This document shows, piece by piece, positions 32,928 through 42,900 of a stretch of 64,000 nt of DNA (positions are counted from its first letter, which is position 1; each line of letters opens with the position of its first letter). Position numbers and translations under genes: made by a program. The stretch is from Epithemia pelagica (taxonomy: Eukaryota > Bacillariophyta > Bacillariophyceae > Surirellales > Surirellaceae), in assembly GCA_946965045.2 (NCBI GenBank), contig OX337229.1, positions 4,402,001 to 4,466,000 of the forward strand, written 5' to 3'. The notes beneath the pieces were generated by a model, which was given only the letters and a program-made list of their open reading frames with translations, did no database searches and had not been told where the DNA came from.

Positions 32928-33485
32928 GGTGGACTGGACACGGCGCTGGCGGCGATCGACGACAAAAATTGTTGCGTGGGAATGGATTTAGCATTTAGCC
33001 CTACAATACTCCTCTATGGGTATGCCACGTAGAGAGCATAGCTATCGCATAGGGCATGGCATAGATTTGGACCCATATAGGAGGAGAGGATAAACAAACT
33101 TGTTGTTACTTTTCGAAAACGATAGAGTAGCTGTTATAAACATGACGTATTCCTTTCGGAGAAGGTGCAAAACAATAGATTTGAATCGCCGCACAGATTT
33201 CTTGCCACAAATGCAGGTATAGAACAGTTCATTTTGATGGCAAGCGAGTCTGTATTCGTTTTTTCAGAAGCGTATTTCTCCAGTACCTACAAGCATAGCT
33301 CAACTGGTAAACTTTCTAGGTACATGTTGCCCACCACCCAGCCATTCTATATTCAAACTGAATGACGAAGCATGTGCTGTAACATGCGGTACTTGCTCGT
33401 GTCGACCCCTGCCTTGTTTTCATGAAAGCGAGACAGAAGAAGTATGTACTGTTCTCGCATGTCGTTCCAATATCCAGCTTAGCCA
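32928..33485. other. Intergenic region
   Basis: This is the 5' flank of the cyclophilin gene and 3' flank of the WD-repeat gene. A near-palindromic TATCGCATAGGGCATGGCATA word lies near 33044. No gene is seen. Confidence 0.35.
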
Positions 33486-35477
33486 TTAGGATGCTTCTTG
33501 TTTCGATTCGTCATTGTCGTCGTCTTTCGTGGTGGTAGCGGCAGTATCTTGTTGTTCCGTCGTTGTTGTGGTAGCATGGTCTCGTTTTTGTTTCTTTTTG
33601 GTTCGACTTTTCCGCAGTCGTTGATTTTTGAGACGAGCGACATCTTTGCGTTTGGCATTGTTCCACGAGGAGGCTTGTGACTCTCGTAGGGCGGGACCTC
33701 GTGTTTCCAAATTTTTGGTCATGGCCACTCGACCAAATCGATCGCGTTCCAAAACATGACGAGGAAACGCACGATCGGGTGACAGATCACCGAGGGAGGG
33801 TTCCTGCTGTTCTGGTTGTTGTTCTCCAGGAACAGTCTCTTCTTGTAGGTCCGCAAAGGAACAAATGCACTGTGTTGTGGGCCCGAGGATGGTATCACTT
33901 TGGCTGCTGTTATTCGTAGTAGTAGACGATGGTGGGAGGAGACACGATAGCAAAAACTGGGAATCTCGCACCAAAACCATGCATATTTCTCCGTTGGCAC
34001 TGGAGGAGGAGATGGAAGGGGCAACGGCCAAGGGACACGTAGGAAAAACAAGGGTATGCCAATGGCAAAACTCGACTGGGTGGTTCGTGGCCATGTCGTC
34101 GTCGTTGTTGGTGGTGTGACGAGACGGTCGTTCCATCTTCCAAAGGTCCACCACGGGACAATTGTCGTAAATAAGTGCGAGAACGTGACAGGAATCCAGA
34201 GACGATGACTGGTCTTGTGGTTCGAGAGCATACTGGGATGGCAGTGGAACCAGGGCCAATTTCATGGGAAGGCAGTCCGTGGACCATTGATTGGACGGCG
34301 TTTCCTCCTCCTCTTCCAAGTCTTGGCTGGTGGGTGGAGTTTGTGGTAGCAGTGGTACAATGTGTTCCTGATAATGAGCCTTCAACTCCAATGTGGTACA
34401 TAGTTGACAGGTTTGAGTATCCCACACACGAACGGTTCCATCACCGCCACAACTCACCACAGCATCGTCTTTTTGAGGTGGACTCGACACGGACGACAAG
34501 GACGCAACATCTGTGACAAAGGCTGTATGTCCGAGCAAATATCCATGGAGGCAGGACGTCATAGGAAAGGATGAGACTCGAATGATTTCATCTCGGTCGG
34601 CTGTCAACAACCATTGTTGCTGCTGTTGGGTAGAAGCAGGTGCAACAGCAAGGGCTGTCAGCATACTGGCCGTATGACCCAACAAGACTTTGCGGTAGGG
34701 ACAAGCCGTGGCTTCTTGTTCGGATTCTTTGCGAATGGTGGTAATTGCATGATGTGGATTGTTGTTGTTGTTATTGGCATTGTCATTCTTCATTGTGCTT
34801 GAGACCGCGAAGTCTGCGGCTGCGTTGGTTGGTTTGAGCAAGGCGTAGGCTGTCGCATCGCCCACCAAATCACCACACACCAGTACCAAGGACGACGATG
34901 ACAAGGGTGCAAAACACATGCTACTGATTCGTTTGGCCGTCTCATGGACCGTTGTGGGTCGAATACGAGAACGACGACGACGGGATGGGGTGGAGGAGAA
35001 TTCCCTGAGCCATATGCCAACCTCTTCCAGTGTCACTCGATAGATGAGCAAGAGTTTATTGGACAAGGCCACGGCCATCCAGAGCCAGCCACCATTACTG
35101 TTGGTTGATTCCCAACAGGCTGTCACAGCTTGTACTTGTACAGCTGGATCGTGTGCTGGTTCGTCGTCGTCCTCCTCCCCTGGCTTGTCCAAGGTCTTTG
35201 AAGTATCGTGCTGCGTGTCATTTGGGTCCACAGTACTTGTTGTTGTTGACATCGCTGACGTTTTTTCCTCTGGTGGCACCAATTCCAAGTAGAATCGATC
35301 CAGTGTCGAATCACCCATTCGCCTTCGTTGAAGGCCAACCAAGGCTCGATCTCGGATCCCCACAATCCATCCGGACCATGGTCCTTCTTGTGGTGGTGGT
35401 TGTGGATTGTTGGTCTTAGTCACGCTGTTGTTGCTCGAAGCACCTGGAATGACAAAAGAATGCAACAATTGCTTCAT
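33486..35477 (-). CDS. TRM82: Trm82/WDR4-like non-catalytic subunit of tRNA (guanine-N7)-methyltransferase
   Basis: In yeast and animals this WD-repeat protein holds Trm8/METTL1 active for m7G46 formation on tRNA. The protein has 663 aa from Met at 35477; the open frame continues 28 codons upstream to 35561, so the start is not certain. The diagnostic run lies at about residues 290-390: L-L-G-H-T-A-S-M-L-T, then T-A-D-R-D-E-I-I-R-V-S, then L-L-G-H-T-A-F-V-T, then S-C-G-G-D-G-T-V-R-V-W-D. The T-A-D-R-D-E-x-I-R-V-S block is typical of Trm82/WDR4. It is longer than yeast Trm82 because of Ser/Thr/Gln-rich insertions and a Lys-rich tail (K-K-K-Q-K-R) that may be nuclear-targeting. The catalytic partner is not in this window. 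Confidence 0.85.
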   Translation of the reverse strand: MKQLLHSFVIPGASSNNSVTKTNNPQPPPQEGPWSGWIVGIRDRALVGLQRRRMGDSTLDRFYLELVPPEEKTSAMSTTTSTVDPNDTQHDTSKTLDKPGEEDDDEPAHDPAVQVQAVTACWESTNSNGGWLWMAVALSNKLLLIYRVTLEEVGIWLREFSSTPSRRRRSRIRPTTVHETAKRISSMCFAPLSSSSLVLVCGDLVGDATAYALLKPTNAAADFAVSSTMKNDNANNNNNNPHHAITTIRKESEQEATACPYRKVLLGHTASMLTALAVAPASTQQQQQWLLTADRDEIIRVSSFPMTSCLHGYLLGHTAFVTDVASLSSVSSPPQKDDAVVSCGGDGTVRVWDTQTCQLCTTLELKAHYQEHIVPLLPQTPPTSQDLEEEEETPSNQWSTDCLPMKLALVPLPSQYALEPQDQSSSLDSCHVLALIYDNCPVVDLWKMERPSRHTTNNDDDMATNHPVEFCHWHTLVFPTCPLAVAPSISSSSANGEICMVLVRDSQFLLSCLLPPSSTTTNNSSQSDTILGPTTQCICSFADLQEETVPGEQQPEQQEPSLGDLSPDRAFPRHVLERDRFGRVAMTKNLETRGPALRESQASSWNNAKRKDVARLKNQRLRKSRTKKKQKRDHATTTTTEQQDTAATTTKDDDNDESKQEAS

Positions 35478-35959
35478 GATCGGCGTGGATTCGTGTGGAG
35501 CTCGTTGTGGTTGCGGTGATTTTGTTGTTTCAATAATAAATGGTTCACAGCAGCAGTACAAGAAGAGGATCGACGATTAGTACAGCAACGTTCTTTGACA
35601 CTGGTTGGCTGACACAGACTTGTGATTGTTTTGGTTCTGCTGTCACGGTTCACGGTGTTCTCCACATCATGGTCGAGGACAACAAGACAACAAAATTGTG
35701 GTTGTCGCAAGTGGTAAAAGACGTAGAGACTAAATGATTAGCTGTTGGGTCGCTTTACCGAACGATTGCTATCTCAATCTATCAAAGTCAACGTGAGTTA
35801 GCATGTGTGCTCTCTCTTCAACGACAGGTTTTGATGACATACTTAAAAGAAAATGGAAAATGTGCATGGCGTCTAGCCCATAGTGGACAAAACGGTCACA
35901 ATGCTGACAAACGCAAGCACTGGTTGGTCTTTGTTGACCAGTATGAAGTCTTAGATGTT
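35478..35959. other. Intergenic region between Trm82-like and RMD-like genes
   Basis: This is the 5' flank of the Trm82-like gene. Bases 35556-35667 are the source of an inverted copy found at 37882-37993. Confidence 0.5.
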
Positions 35960-36736
35960 CTATTCTTGCATGCTTTGGGCTTTGAGCGTCCATTCCTTGG
36001 CCTCGTCCTTCTGCTTCATCTTGTTGTACGTTTCAGCAATTTTCGTAGCCACCGCGGCGGAAGGCCGCATCTCAAATGCCTTGGTAAAGTAGTCAAGGGC
36101 CTCGGGATAGGACGATTGTGGAGGGGTCCCAAACAAGAGTTTGGCTGCATTCCGTTCCAATAGACCAATGCCAGCCACTTTGAAACACCATTCCCCCAGG
36201 GCTTGTTGAATGGAGGCATCGTCCGGCAATTCCTTCATGGCCTGTAACAAGGAGTCGCGAATGATAAAGGAGTTTTGCATCTTTTCCTTGGTGGATTGAA
36301 AACTACCCAATTTACCCAAAACAATGGCTTTCCATTTCAACAAGTAACCAGAAGTAGGAAATTGTTCCAAACCCCTTGTGACCAGATCGGCACCCGTGCG
36401 CAAGAACTCCTCTTGTTCTTGCTTGTTGGAGGACTGGGCGAAGAGTTCGTAATGGGCCTTGACATACCGCCACAACAATTCTTCACTGTCTTGGACGGCC
36501 GACGCATCTTGTTGATACATGTCGTGCAAGGTCGCATATGCCGAGTCCAGTTGACGACTTTCAAAGGCTTTGTCCACCGTTTCCAAGACTTCATGAGCAG
36601 CGGTCGTGGCTCCCAAACGAAGCAAATAAGAATCATGACTACGAACATTTGGATGGATGGAAAAGGAATGGACACCCAGGTGGCAGGCCGCCACACAAAC
36701 GAGAGCGATCCATACAAGAAGAAACATTTTTGACAA
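35960..36736 (-). CDS. Regulator of microtubule dynamics (RMD)-like TPR protein, signal peptide
   Basis: It resembles animal RMD1/FAM82-type proteins: helical TPR-like repeats, with a diagnostic stretch K-W-K-A-I, then the L-G-E-W-C-F block, A-K-L-L-F-G-T-P-P, and Y-P-E-A-L-D-Y-F. It has 258 aa. Residues 1-25 are a signal peptide followed by F-S-I-H-P; a Phe right after the predicted cleavage site is typical of diatom plastid preproteins, so plastid or periplastid location is possible although the motif is not exact. The helical domain covers about 45-255. The gene is immediately preceded by a region that has been copied to 37999-38358, including its first codons and promoter. Molecular role in diatoms is unknown. 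Confidence 0.8.
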   Translation of the reverse strand: MSKMFLLVWIALVCVAACHLGVHSFSIHPNVRSHDSYLLRLGATTAAHEVLETVDKAFESRQLDSAYATLHDMYQQDASAVQDSEELLWRYVKAHYELFAQSSNKQEQEEFLRTGADLVTRGLEQFPTSGYLLKWKAIVLGKLGSFQSTKEKMQNSFIIRDSLLQAMKELPDDASIQQALGEWCFKVAGIGLLERNAAKLLFGTPPQSSYPEALDYFTKAFEMRPSAAVATKIAETYNKMKQKDEAKEWTLKAQSMQE

Positions 36737-36967
36737 CGAGAAAACAACAAGCTGTGTGTATGTATTGCAAGGATCGTCACTAACAAGTCCTTAATGACAT
36801 GGAAAAGAACACACTCCTGTGCAAAACGACTTTTCTGGCCTCGTGTTTCGTGTACTCGTCGTCATTGATCCATTGTCACCATTCTCTCGCGTCATTTCTT
36901 TTGGTCAGGAGGAATCTTTTCGACGAATCTTGGGTCGCACATAATCTGGTTGCTCTTGGGTCGCTGT
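36622..36967. repeat. Source of a local duplication (5' end and promoter of the RMD-like gene)
   Basis: This 346-bp segment covers about the first 38 codons and the upstream region of the RMD-like gene. It recurs in the same orientation at 37999-38358 with scattered mismatches and small indels. Shared runs include ATTGATCCATTGTCACCATT. Confidence 0.85.
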
Positions 36968-37831
36968 CTTGGGGCTCCACGTCAGGCCACGTACAAAAAT
37001 TGCGATGCTTTTTGGAAGCAATATGTCACTGCCCTTGCTGGGAAGACGTACATTTGCTGTGGAGTTTCCGGAGCCGGAAAAACTACCGCCGCTTTTTACC
37101 TTTTGCATGGTGATTTGAATATCCGGCACCAGCCTAAGCGAGCCATTATGATTCGGCAAAGCGATTCTATCAATGTGCCATTGTCATTCTGCCAACACCA
37201 CTTTGGGTCCCCGGACGCGGCCCCAGTACTTCATACTCTCCTGATAGAAGCATTGAAACCACCGGAAAATCGTCGAACAGTGGCACCGAAAAGATTACTG
37301 GATGCGGTTAGACTGGCCGCAGCTTCTCTGGCGAGGAGTTGCCATTCGACTGGCTTCGAGACGGATCTAGTGCGGTTGATAAATGCCAATGAGCTGGGTC
37401 CCTCAAAGATTCGTCAAAACTGTTCCTAGCTTCCACTCCTGATTATTGACGGTCTCTCACGGTCAGACGCGAATAGAATCTTCGTCTCTAGTCTTTACGA
37501 GGTCGCTTATGAAGCTCGGGTGACAGTATTTGTACTTGTCAAGGATACGGAATTCGCAAACGAGTTGTGCAATCTTCACGGAGGCCGCCACGTATTGCCT
37601 TGTGATCCTCTCATTAACAATCCTCGCGGAGACAATGTTGGCCAACACTTTTCGGAGACACCTGACTGGAACGGTATGCATTGGCGGCTGACAGACATCA
37701 AGAATTTTGCCGCAGCCGCCGGCATTTCAAACGAAGAATTACGCGAGGGGATGACACCAGGCGAAGTCGAAGATTTGAGTGAACTTGCCGATCTGGTCGC
37801 GCAAGAAGCGTTCACACCGGACAATTCGTAA
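36968..37831 (+). pseudogene. P-loop NTPase fragment, 5'-truncated, with in-frame TAG
   Basis: The plus-strand frame has a Walker A motif, G-V-S-G-A-G-K-T-T-A (near 37065-37095), and a Walker B-like L-L-I-I-D-G (near 37440), spaced as in STAND/AAA-type ATPases. A single TAG at 37427-37429 breaks the frame just before Walker B. The frame is the same on both sides, so this is either a nonsense mutation or the end of a very short intron ending CTAG. No in-frame ATG precedes Walker A, and the similarity to the duplicated promoter ends at 36967, so the N-terminus is missing. The last part (37520-37831) is well ordered. The family is unknown to me. Confidence 0.65.
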
Positions 37832-37881
37832 TCAGAGCGCTATCGATTGTCGAACGACTGCTTGTCGTATCGATACATATT

Positions 37882-38358
37882 ATGTGGCGAACACCGTGAA
37901 CCGTGACAGCAGAACAACAACAATCACAAGTCTGCGCCAACCAACCAGTGTCAAAGAACGTTGCTGTACAAAACGTCCATCCTCTTCTTGTACCTACCGC
38001 AAATAAGAATCATGACTAGGAACATTTGGATGGATGGAAAAGGAATGGGGACACCCAGGTGGCAGGCCGCCACATAAACGAGAATGATCCATACAAGAAG
38101 AAACATGGTTGACAATTGACAACTAGAAACCAACAAGCTGTATGTATGTCTGTCCTTGTGTATTGTGGAAGGATCGTCGCTAACAAGTCCTCAATGACAG
38201 GGAAAAGAACACTCTCCTGTGCGAAACGAATGCATCCTTATTCTGGCCTCGTGTCTCGTGTACTCGTCGTCATTGATCCATTGTCACCATTCTCTCGCGT
38301 CATTTTGTGAGGAGGAATCTTTTTGGGTCTCACATACTCTGGTTGCTTGGGTCGCTGT
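37882..38358. repeat. Mosaic duplication of two neighbouring gene flanks
   Basis: Bases 37882-37993 are an inverted copy of 35556-35667 (5' flank of the Trm82-like gene). Bases 37999-38358 are a direct copy of 36622-36967 (promoter and first codons of the RMD-like gene). The two pieces abut within about 5 bp. The copied RMD start still reads M-F-L-L-V-W on the minus strand, but the frame then diverges, so it is a gene remnant. Confidence 0.85.
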
Positions 38359-39959
38359 GTCCAAGTGAGACGGTCTGCGTTATGCGTAAGCGTGCTCGAC
38401 TCGTAGTGTTATTGTATGCGTTGGATTTCGAATTTAGTCGGAGCATGCCATAAATATCGTATGCACTGCCAGGCTCGACATAATTACATATGGCATTTCA
38501 GAAATGTTGGTGCTGGATTGGGTAGAAGGGCTGTTGAAATTGGATTTGATCAATATTACTTAGGAAAGCAATCTAACGGGCCGTTTCGACAATTCCTGAC
38601 GCGTGGAACACCACTTCCCATCTGTTGTCGTCCTCATACAACTGTTGTAGTTTAAGTTTTCCAAGCAAAGGACACTCTTGAGATTAAGTCCCATGCGATC
38701 CAAAATGTACGGCAACTCGAGACATGAGCCTACAACCTAGCAGGAAGTTCGCGAACAGGAGAGTTTTTGTTGTCTGGTTGTTAAGTTATCGTACAGGGCT
38801 GTTTTGTTTGGACCGATGGATTCAACCCACACGCAGGGCGAGCAATCGTATGTTCATGGAGGAATCCATTCGGACATGTCCGGACTACCTTCTGTGATAT
38901 AGTAGGAATCGCGCAGCTCGTCGTTATTCGTGCCATTCGTCCAATTTTTATTTATTGTCCTTCGTGCTCGTACTTGCCAAGTTTGGAGGGGAGAGTCTCC
39001 CCCATAAGAGGAGGCATGCTTCCCGATTTAGAACGGGGTCGCGCCTTTCGTATTCCGTTGTGGTGGTGGTTGGAGCTCCTCCCCACGTCCCACGCTCTTC
39101 TCGCTCGGCCGCTCATCGCTGTCTTGTTTATTTCGTCGGGGAGTTCTTTCTTGTTTGATGTCCTCGGTAAACGGTGGCTCTTTTCTTTCTCGCTTTCGTT
39201 TTTTTTCCTCTGCGGAACAAGAAGACGTTGTTGCGCTACCGTTTCGGCGCGTGTGTGAGGTGTCTTTCTTGTAATCCTCCCTGCCGTTGTTTGTTGTGTC
39301 TGCGATTGTCGGGTGCGCGGAACAATTGGCTCCTTGTTGCCTTTTTGGATTGTATGACCTCGTCTGTCTCGAGAGAACAATACACGATCCTCCCTCTGCT
39401 GCTGGTATCGCATCCGTTGCCTGGATTGGTTGTCAGTCCGTAAACAAAACACAACCAAGGCATCTTTTGTCACAACAAGAAGAACAACCATTGAGCCAGA
39501 GTTGTAGCTCTTTTTTGTGTGTATTGGATCACCCGCTCGTTAGAATATTTCTGGTTTGGAAGCGTGAATGGGGTACCTCGGTGCATCAACAACAACGCAC
39601 GGCGTGTGAAACCACTGGGCAAAAAAGGGTTGATCTGTTCTGGGAGGAGTGAACGGGTGGAAGCAAAGGCAGCACTATCAACCAACAATTTGCAAGTTAA
39701 TCCATAACTGCAGTAGAACACCAAGAGACAGTGCGCAACCATCCAGTGGAGCAAGAATCGTTTGCATTTTTTATCCGTTTGAGGGCTCTACCATTGAGCA
39801 GCAACTTCTCTTTGTTTTTTGTTGTACTGACTTGGTTCAATTGAACAAAACAGATCAATTATTTTGTGCTCAAATCAAGGCAATTGAGCAATTTGTGGGT
39901 TTCTTTTGTTCGAGTGGGCACCTGGATCAACTTTTTTTGCGCGGTAAATATTTTTCGAA
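38359..39959. other. Intergenic region upstream of the large disordered protein gene
   Basis: This is 1.6 kb without a supported gene. A 79-aa plus-strand ORF (38416-38655) and a 179-aa minus-strand ORF (38952-39491) are present, but neither shows a domain. The latter is Arg/Gln-rich and overlaps the likely promoter and leader of the gene starting at 39960. Pyrimidine-rich stretches occur near 39180-39215. Confidence 0.4.
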
Positions 39960-42900
39960 ATGACCATGACGATGCGTTTGGGTTCCAATTCACAAGAGCA
40001 AGGACAAGTAATAACCTCCTTACCCGGAGCTCCTCCAAACGACGAATCACCACATATTCACCATCCTCTCGTCACTCGGCCTGGAGACCCACCCTTTAAG
40101 CGGAACCGTACAACCAGCGACAAGCCACAACTCGAAGATCAAAGCAGTAGCACCAATTCTTCTTCCTCCTCCTCGTATCGCCCAAGATATCCCTATCCGA
40201 TTCAGGATGCTACGGTCACAACGGACTTTGTCGATGCTGTGATAACCGTCAACAACGATCCTAACGACCTGCCAAGGCATGCGAGAACACAAAGCCATCA
40301 AGTGCTTCCCGTGCATTTTTCTACAACAAACAATACTTCGAATCACGGGGCCAGGCATGTGAGAAACCATAGCCACCACAGCGTGCCCCTTCATCCATCG
40401 ACCTGGGCGCCGTCGTTGGTTGTTTCGCAACCGGAATCGTCAGTACCTCTTCCACCACCAAGGATTGACCCTTTGACCAGACCCACTGGTTTGGCACATT
40501 CCACTTCGTCCGCTTCTTCTTCGGCCTCGTCATCTCCCTCTTCGACCTGTTCTTCCCGCAAGAGTCAGGCAAGTGCAGCCGTTGATGCCATGCTGGATGC
40601 TCGATTGCAACGCATGTTGGATGCACCAGATCCGGTTCCACCATCTTCCTTGGTAGTCATTGGACCATTGGACGAGAATGATCACAACGACGAGGCACCA
40701 CCTTCGGGTGCTTCGGTAGACCATCCGGTCGATTTGACGTGGTATCGTGGACCCCCCGAAGAAGAAGAAGAAGACGTCCCTGGAGTGGTGAACGACGAAA
40801 TGGATACACAACACGAATTTCCGCTTCCACTCAATCAATACCATTGGCAACAAGATGAAATGGACGATGGAGTTAAAATTGCAGCCAATGAAGTGCAGAA
40901 AACAAGACATTTTCAGAATTATGAGCATCATCATCATGATGATGGGGCGCCTGGCCCCATGGATCCACCAGGTAGTAGCCCTTTGGGTCAAGCTCCTCCA
41001 CCACCAAACATGGATGACAATGATGATGAAGAGGAACTTCATTATGCGAGATTAGAGACAGTCCCCGGTCGAGCAAATCCTTCTCTTGTTGGTTCTTCTG
41101 ATCGTCCTTCCAAAAGAGTGGATTCGAGAACATTACACTCACGACCGGCGTCGATTCATAAAAGACCACGTTCGTCGTCCTTGTCCTCTACGCAGCACCA
41201 TCGAGCATTGACGTCTCCTCCAACACCTCCACCGACACATTCCTTGCATCACCCATACAGTCGACCGGGCTTGTTACGTACACCTCAACGCTCTGTCGAA
41301 ATGTGGAAAGCACACGAATCGCCCGTCGAAAGTCCGCGTACGCAACGATCGTCCTCTTTTTTCAATCCTTGGGCACAGCCCAGTTCAATGGCCAAAACTG
41401 GATTGTCCAGTGGGGTGCATATGTTCACAGCGAATCGCCACGATGGTCCGAAGAGCATTTATCAACAAACATGGGAGCATCGGCAACGGCGGCGACAAAG
41501 CTTAGGTGGTATGAATGATTTTGGGGGATCAGGACAAGGGGGTGTCTTTACCATGGGGCTTTTTGCCAATCAAAATCATCACATTACTTCTACTAATGAT
41601 CTGCACGATGACTCAGATGACGAAGAGGACGCATCCTCGGTAGATTCGGAAACAATGTTGGAATTATGGGCTTCCAAAATACGTGCCGAACTTCGCCATG
41701 AAGCTCTTATTGAAATGGCATTGGAAGCGGAACGGGCCGCTGAATCGGGACAAGAGAGTTTTTCTCTCTCTCGTCCTTGGGCGTATCGTGAAAATGAATC
41801 CGAAAATGAGGAGGAAAAGGAAACGGATAGCAAGTTTGAAATACCTCATCACATACGGCGGCGGCGTCCGCCTCATGCTGTTCGCGCCGAGTCGTCCATG
41901 GCAGCCATATCTCAATCCCAGGAGTTACCTCCTCACTCCGTTTTACGACGGAACGCCTCCTACACTGAAGGTATTACTCCCCATCCAGTACCACGGCTCA
42001 GTGTCCTTAGTACAAGTGCACAGTACTCGTTTGTGACCGGTCGGACTGGGAGTTTGACCATGACGTTGGGAAGGAAGCGACAATTGCGTCCACCAAAAAT
42101 ACCGATTCAAGAACTACGCAATGTAGATGAAGTGTTTCCTGATCTGGATAACTTGCACAAGAATTTGCAAACGCATTTGGCCCGAAATACTTGTCGCGAA
42201 GACTGTTTATTTTTTGATGAACAAACGGAAGAAGTATTGACGCCCGTCGACGACAAGGGTGGTCCAAGTGCAGTGAAGAGTTCCGGTGAACAGGATGAGC
42301 TTTCTCCTCTTGCAGCCATAACGACACACCGAACCAAGAAAACCAGAAACGGTGAGAAGGACAGAGAAGCTACAGCTGCCTACAAAAAACCACACGAAAG
42401 GTCTTTTTCAATCAATACTGCGAATTCGTCTTCTTCGTTCCTGGAATCCTTTAGTTTTGATTTGTTGGGGAGTGCTGCTGCAGCAGGGGTTTCCATTATT
42501 CAGTGCCCTAGCAACATGACAAAGTCAGAAGACGAGGGGGATATTTTTGATAGCAATGATGTTGGGAGTGGGGATGGAGACAACTCCACCGGTGGAATTG
42601 GGGATTTACTGGCGAATCACATTGCTTCGTCCAAGCTCAAACCTCCTCCCAAACGTGAAATGCTTCCAGGCTTGGAAGAAGCAGTGGAACAACTTCAACA
42701 GCTCGTGGTCGCCGTAGGAAAACTACAGCCGTCGGCTGCTGCTGCTTCAGCTGGCGATACCGCTGCGAAAGCTTCCTCTTCCTCGCTCCTTACCAACTCT
42801 CCACAACGTTCCTCGCATGCAAACAAACTCGAAAGACAGGATAGCCATGAACACTTCGTTATAAAGACACCAACGCAGCAGACTCGGGGACAGCCTACAA

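Noticed and set aside
38952-39491. 179-aa minus-strand Arg/Gln-rich ORF
   Set aside because: It covers the probable promoter and pyrimidine-rich leader of the gene at 39960; composition mirrors that bias.
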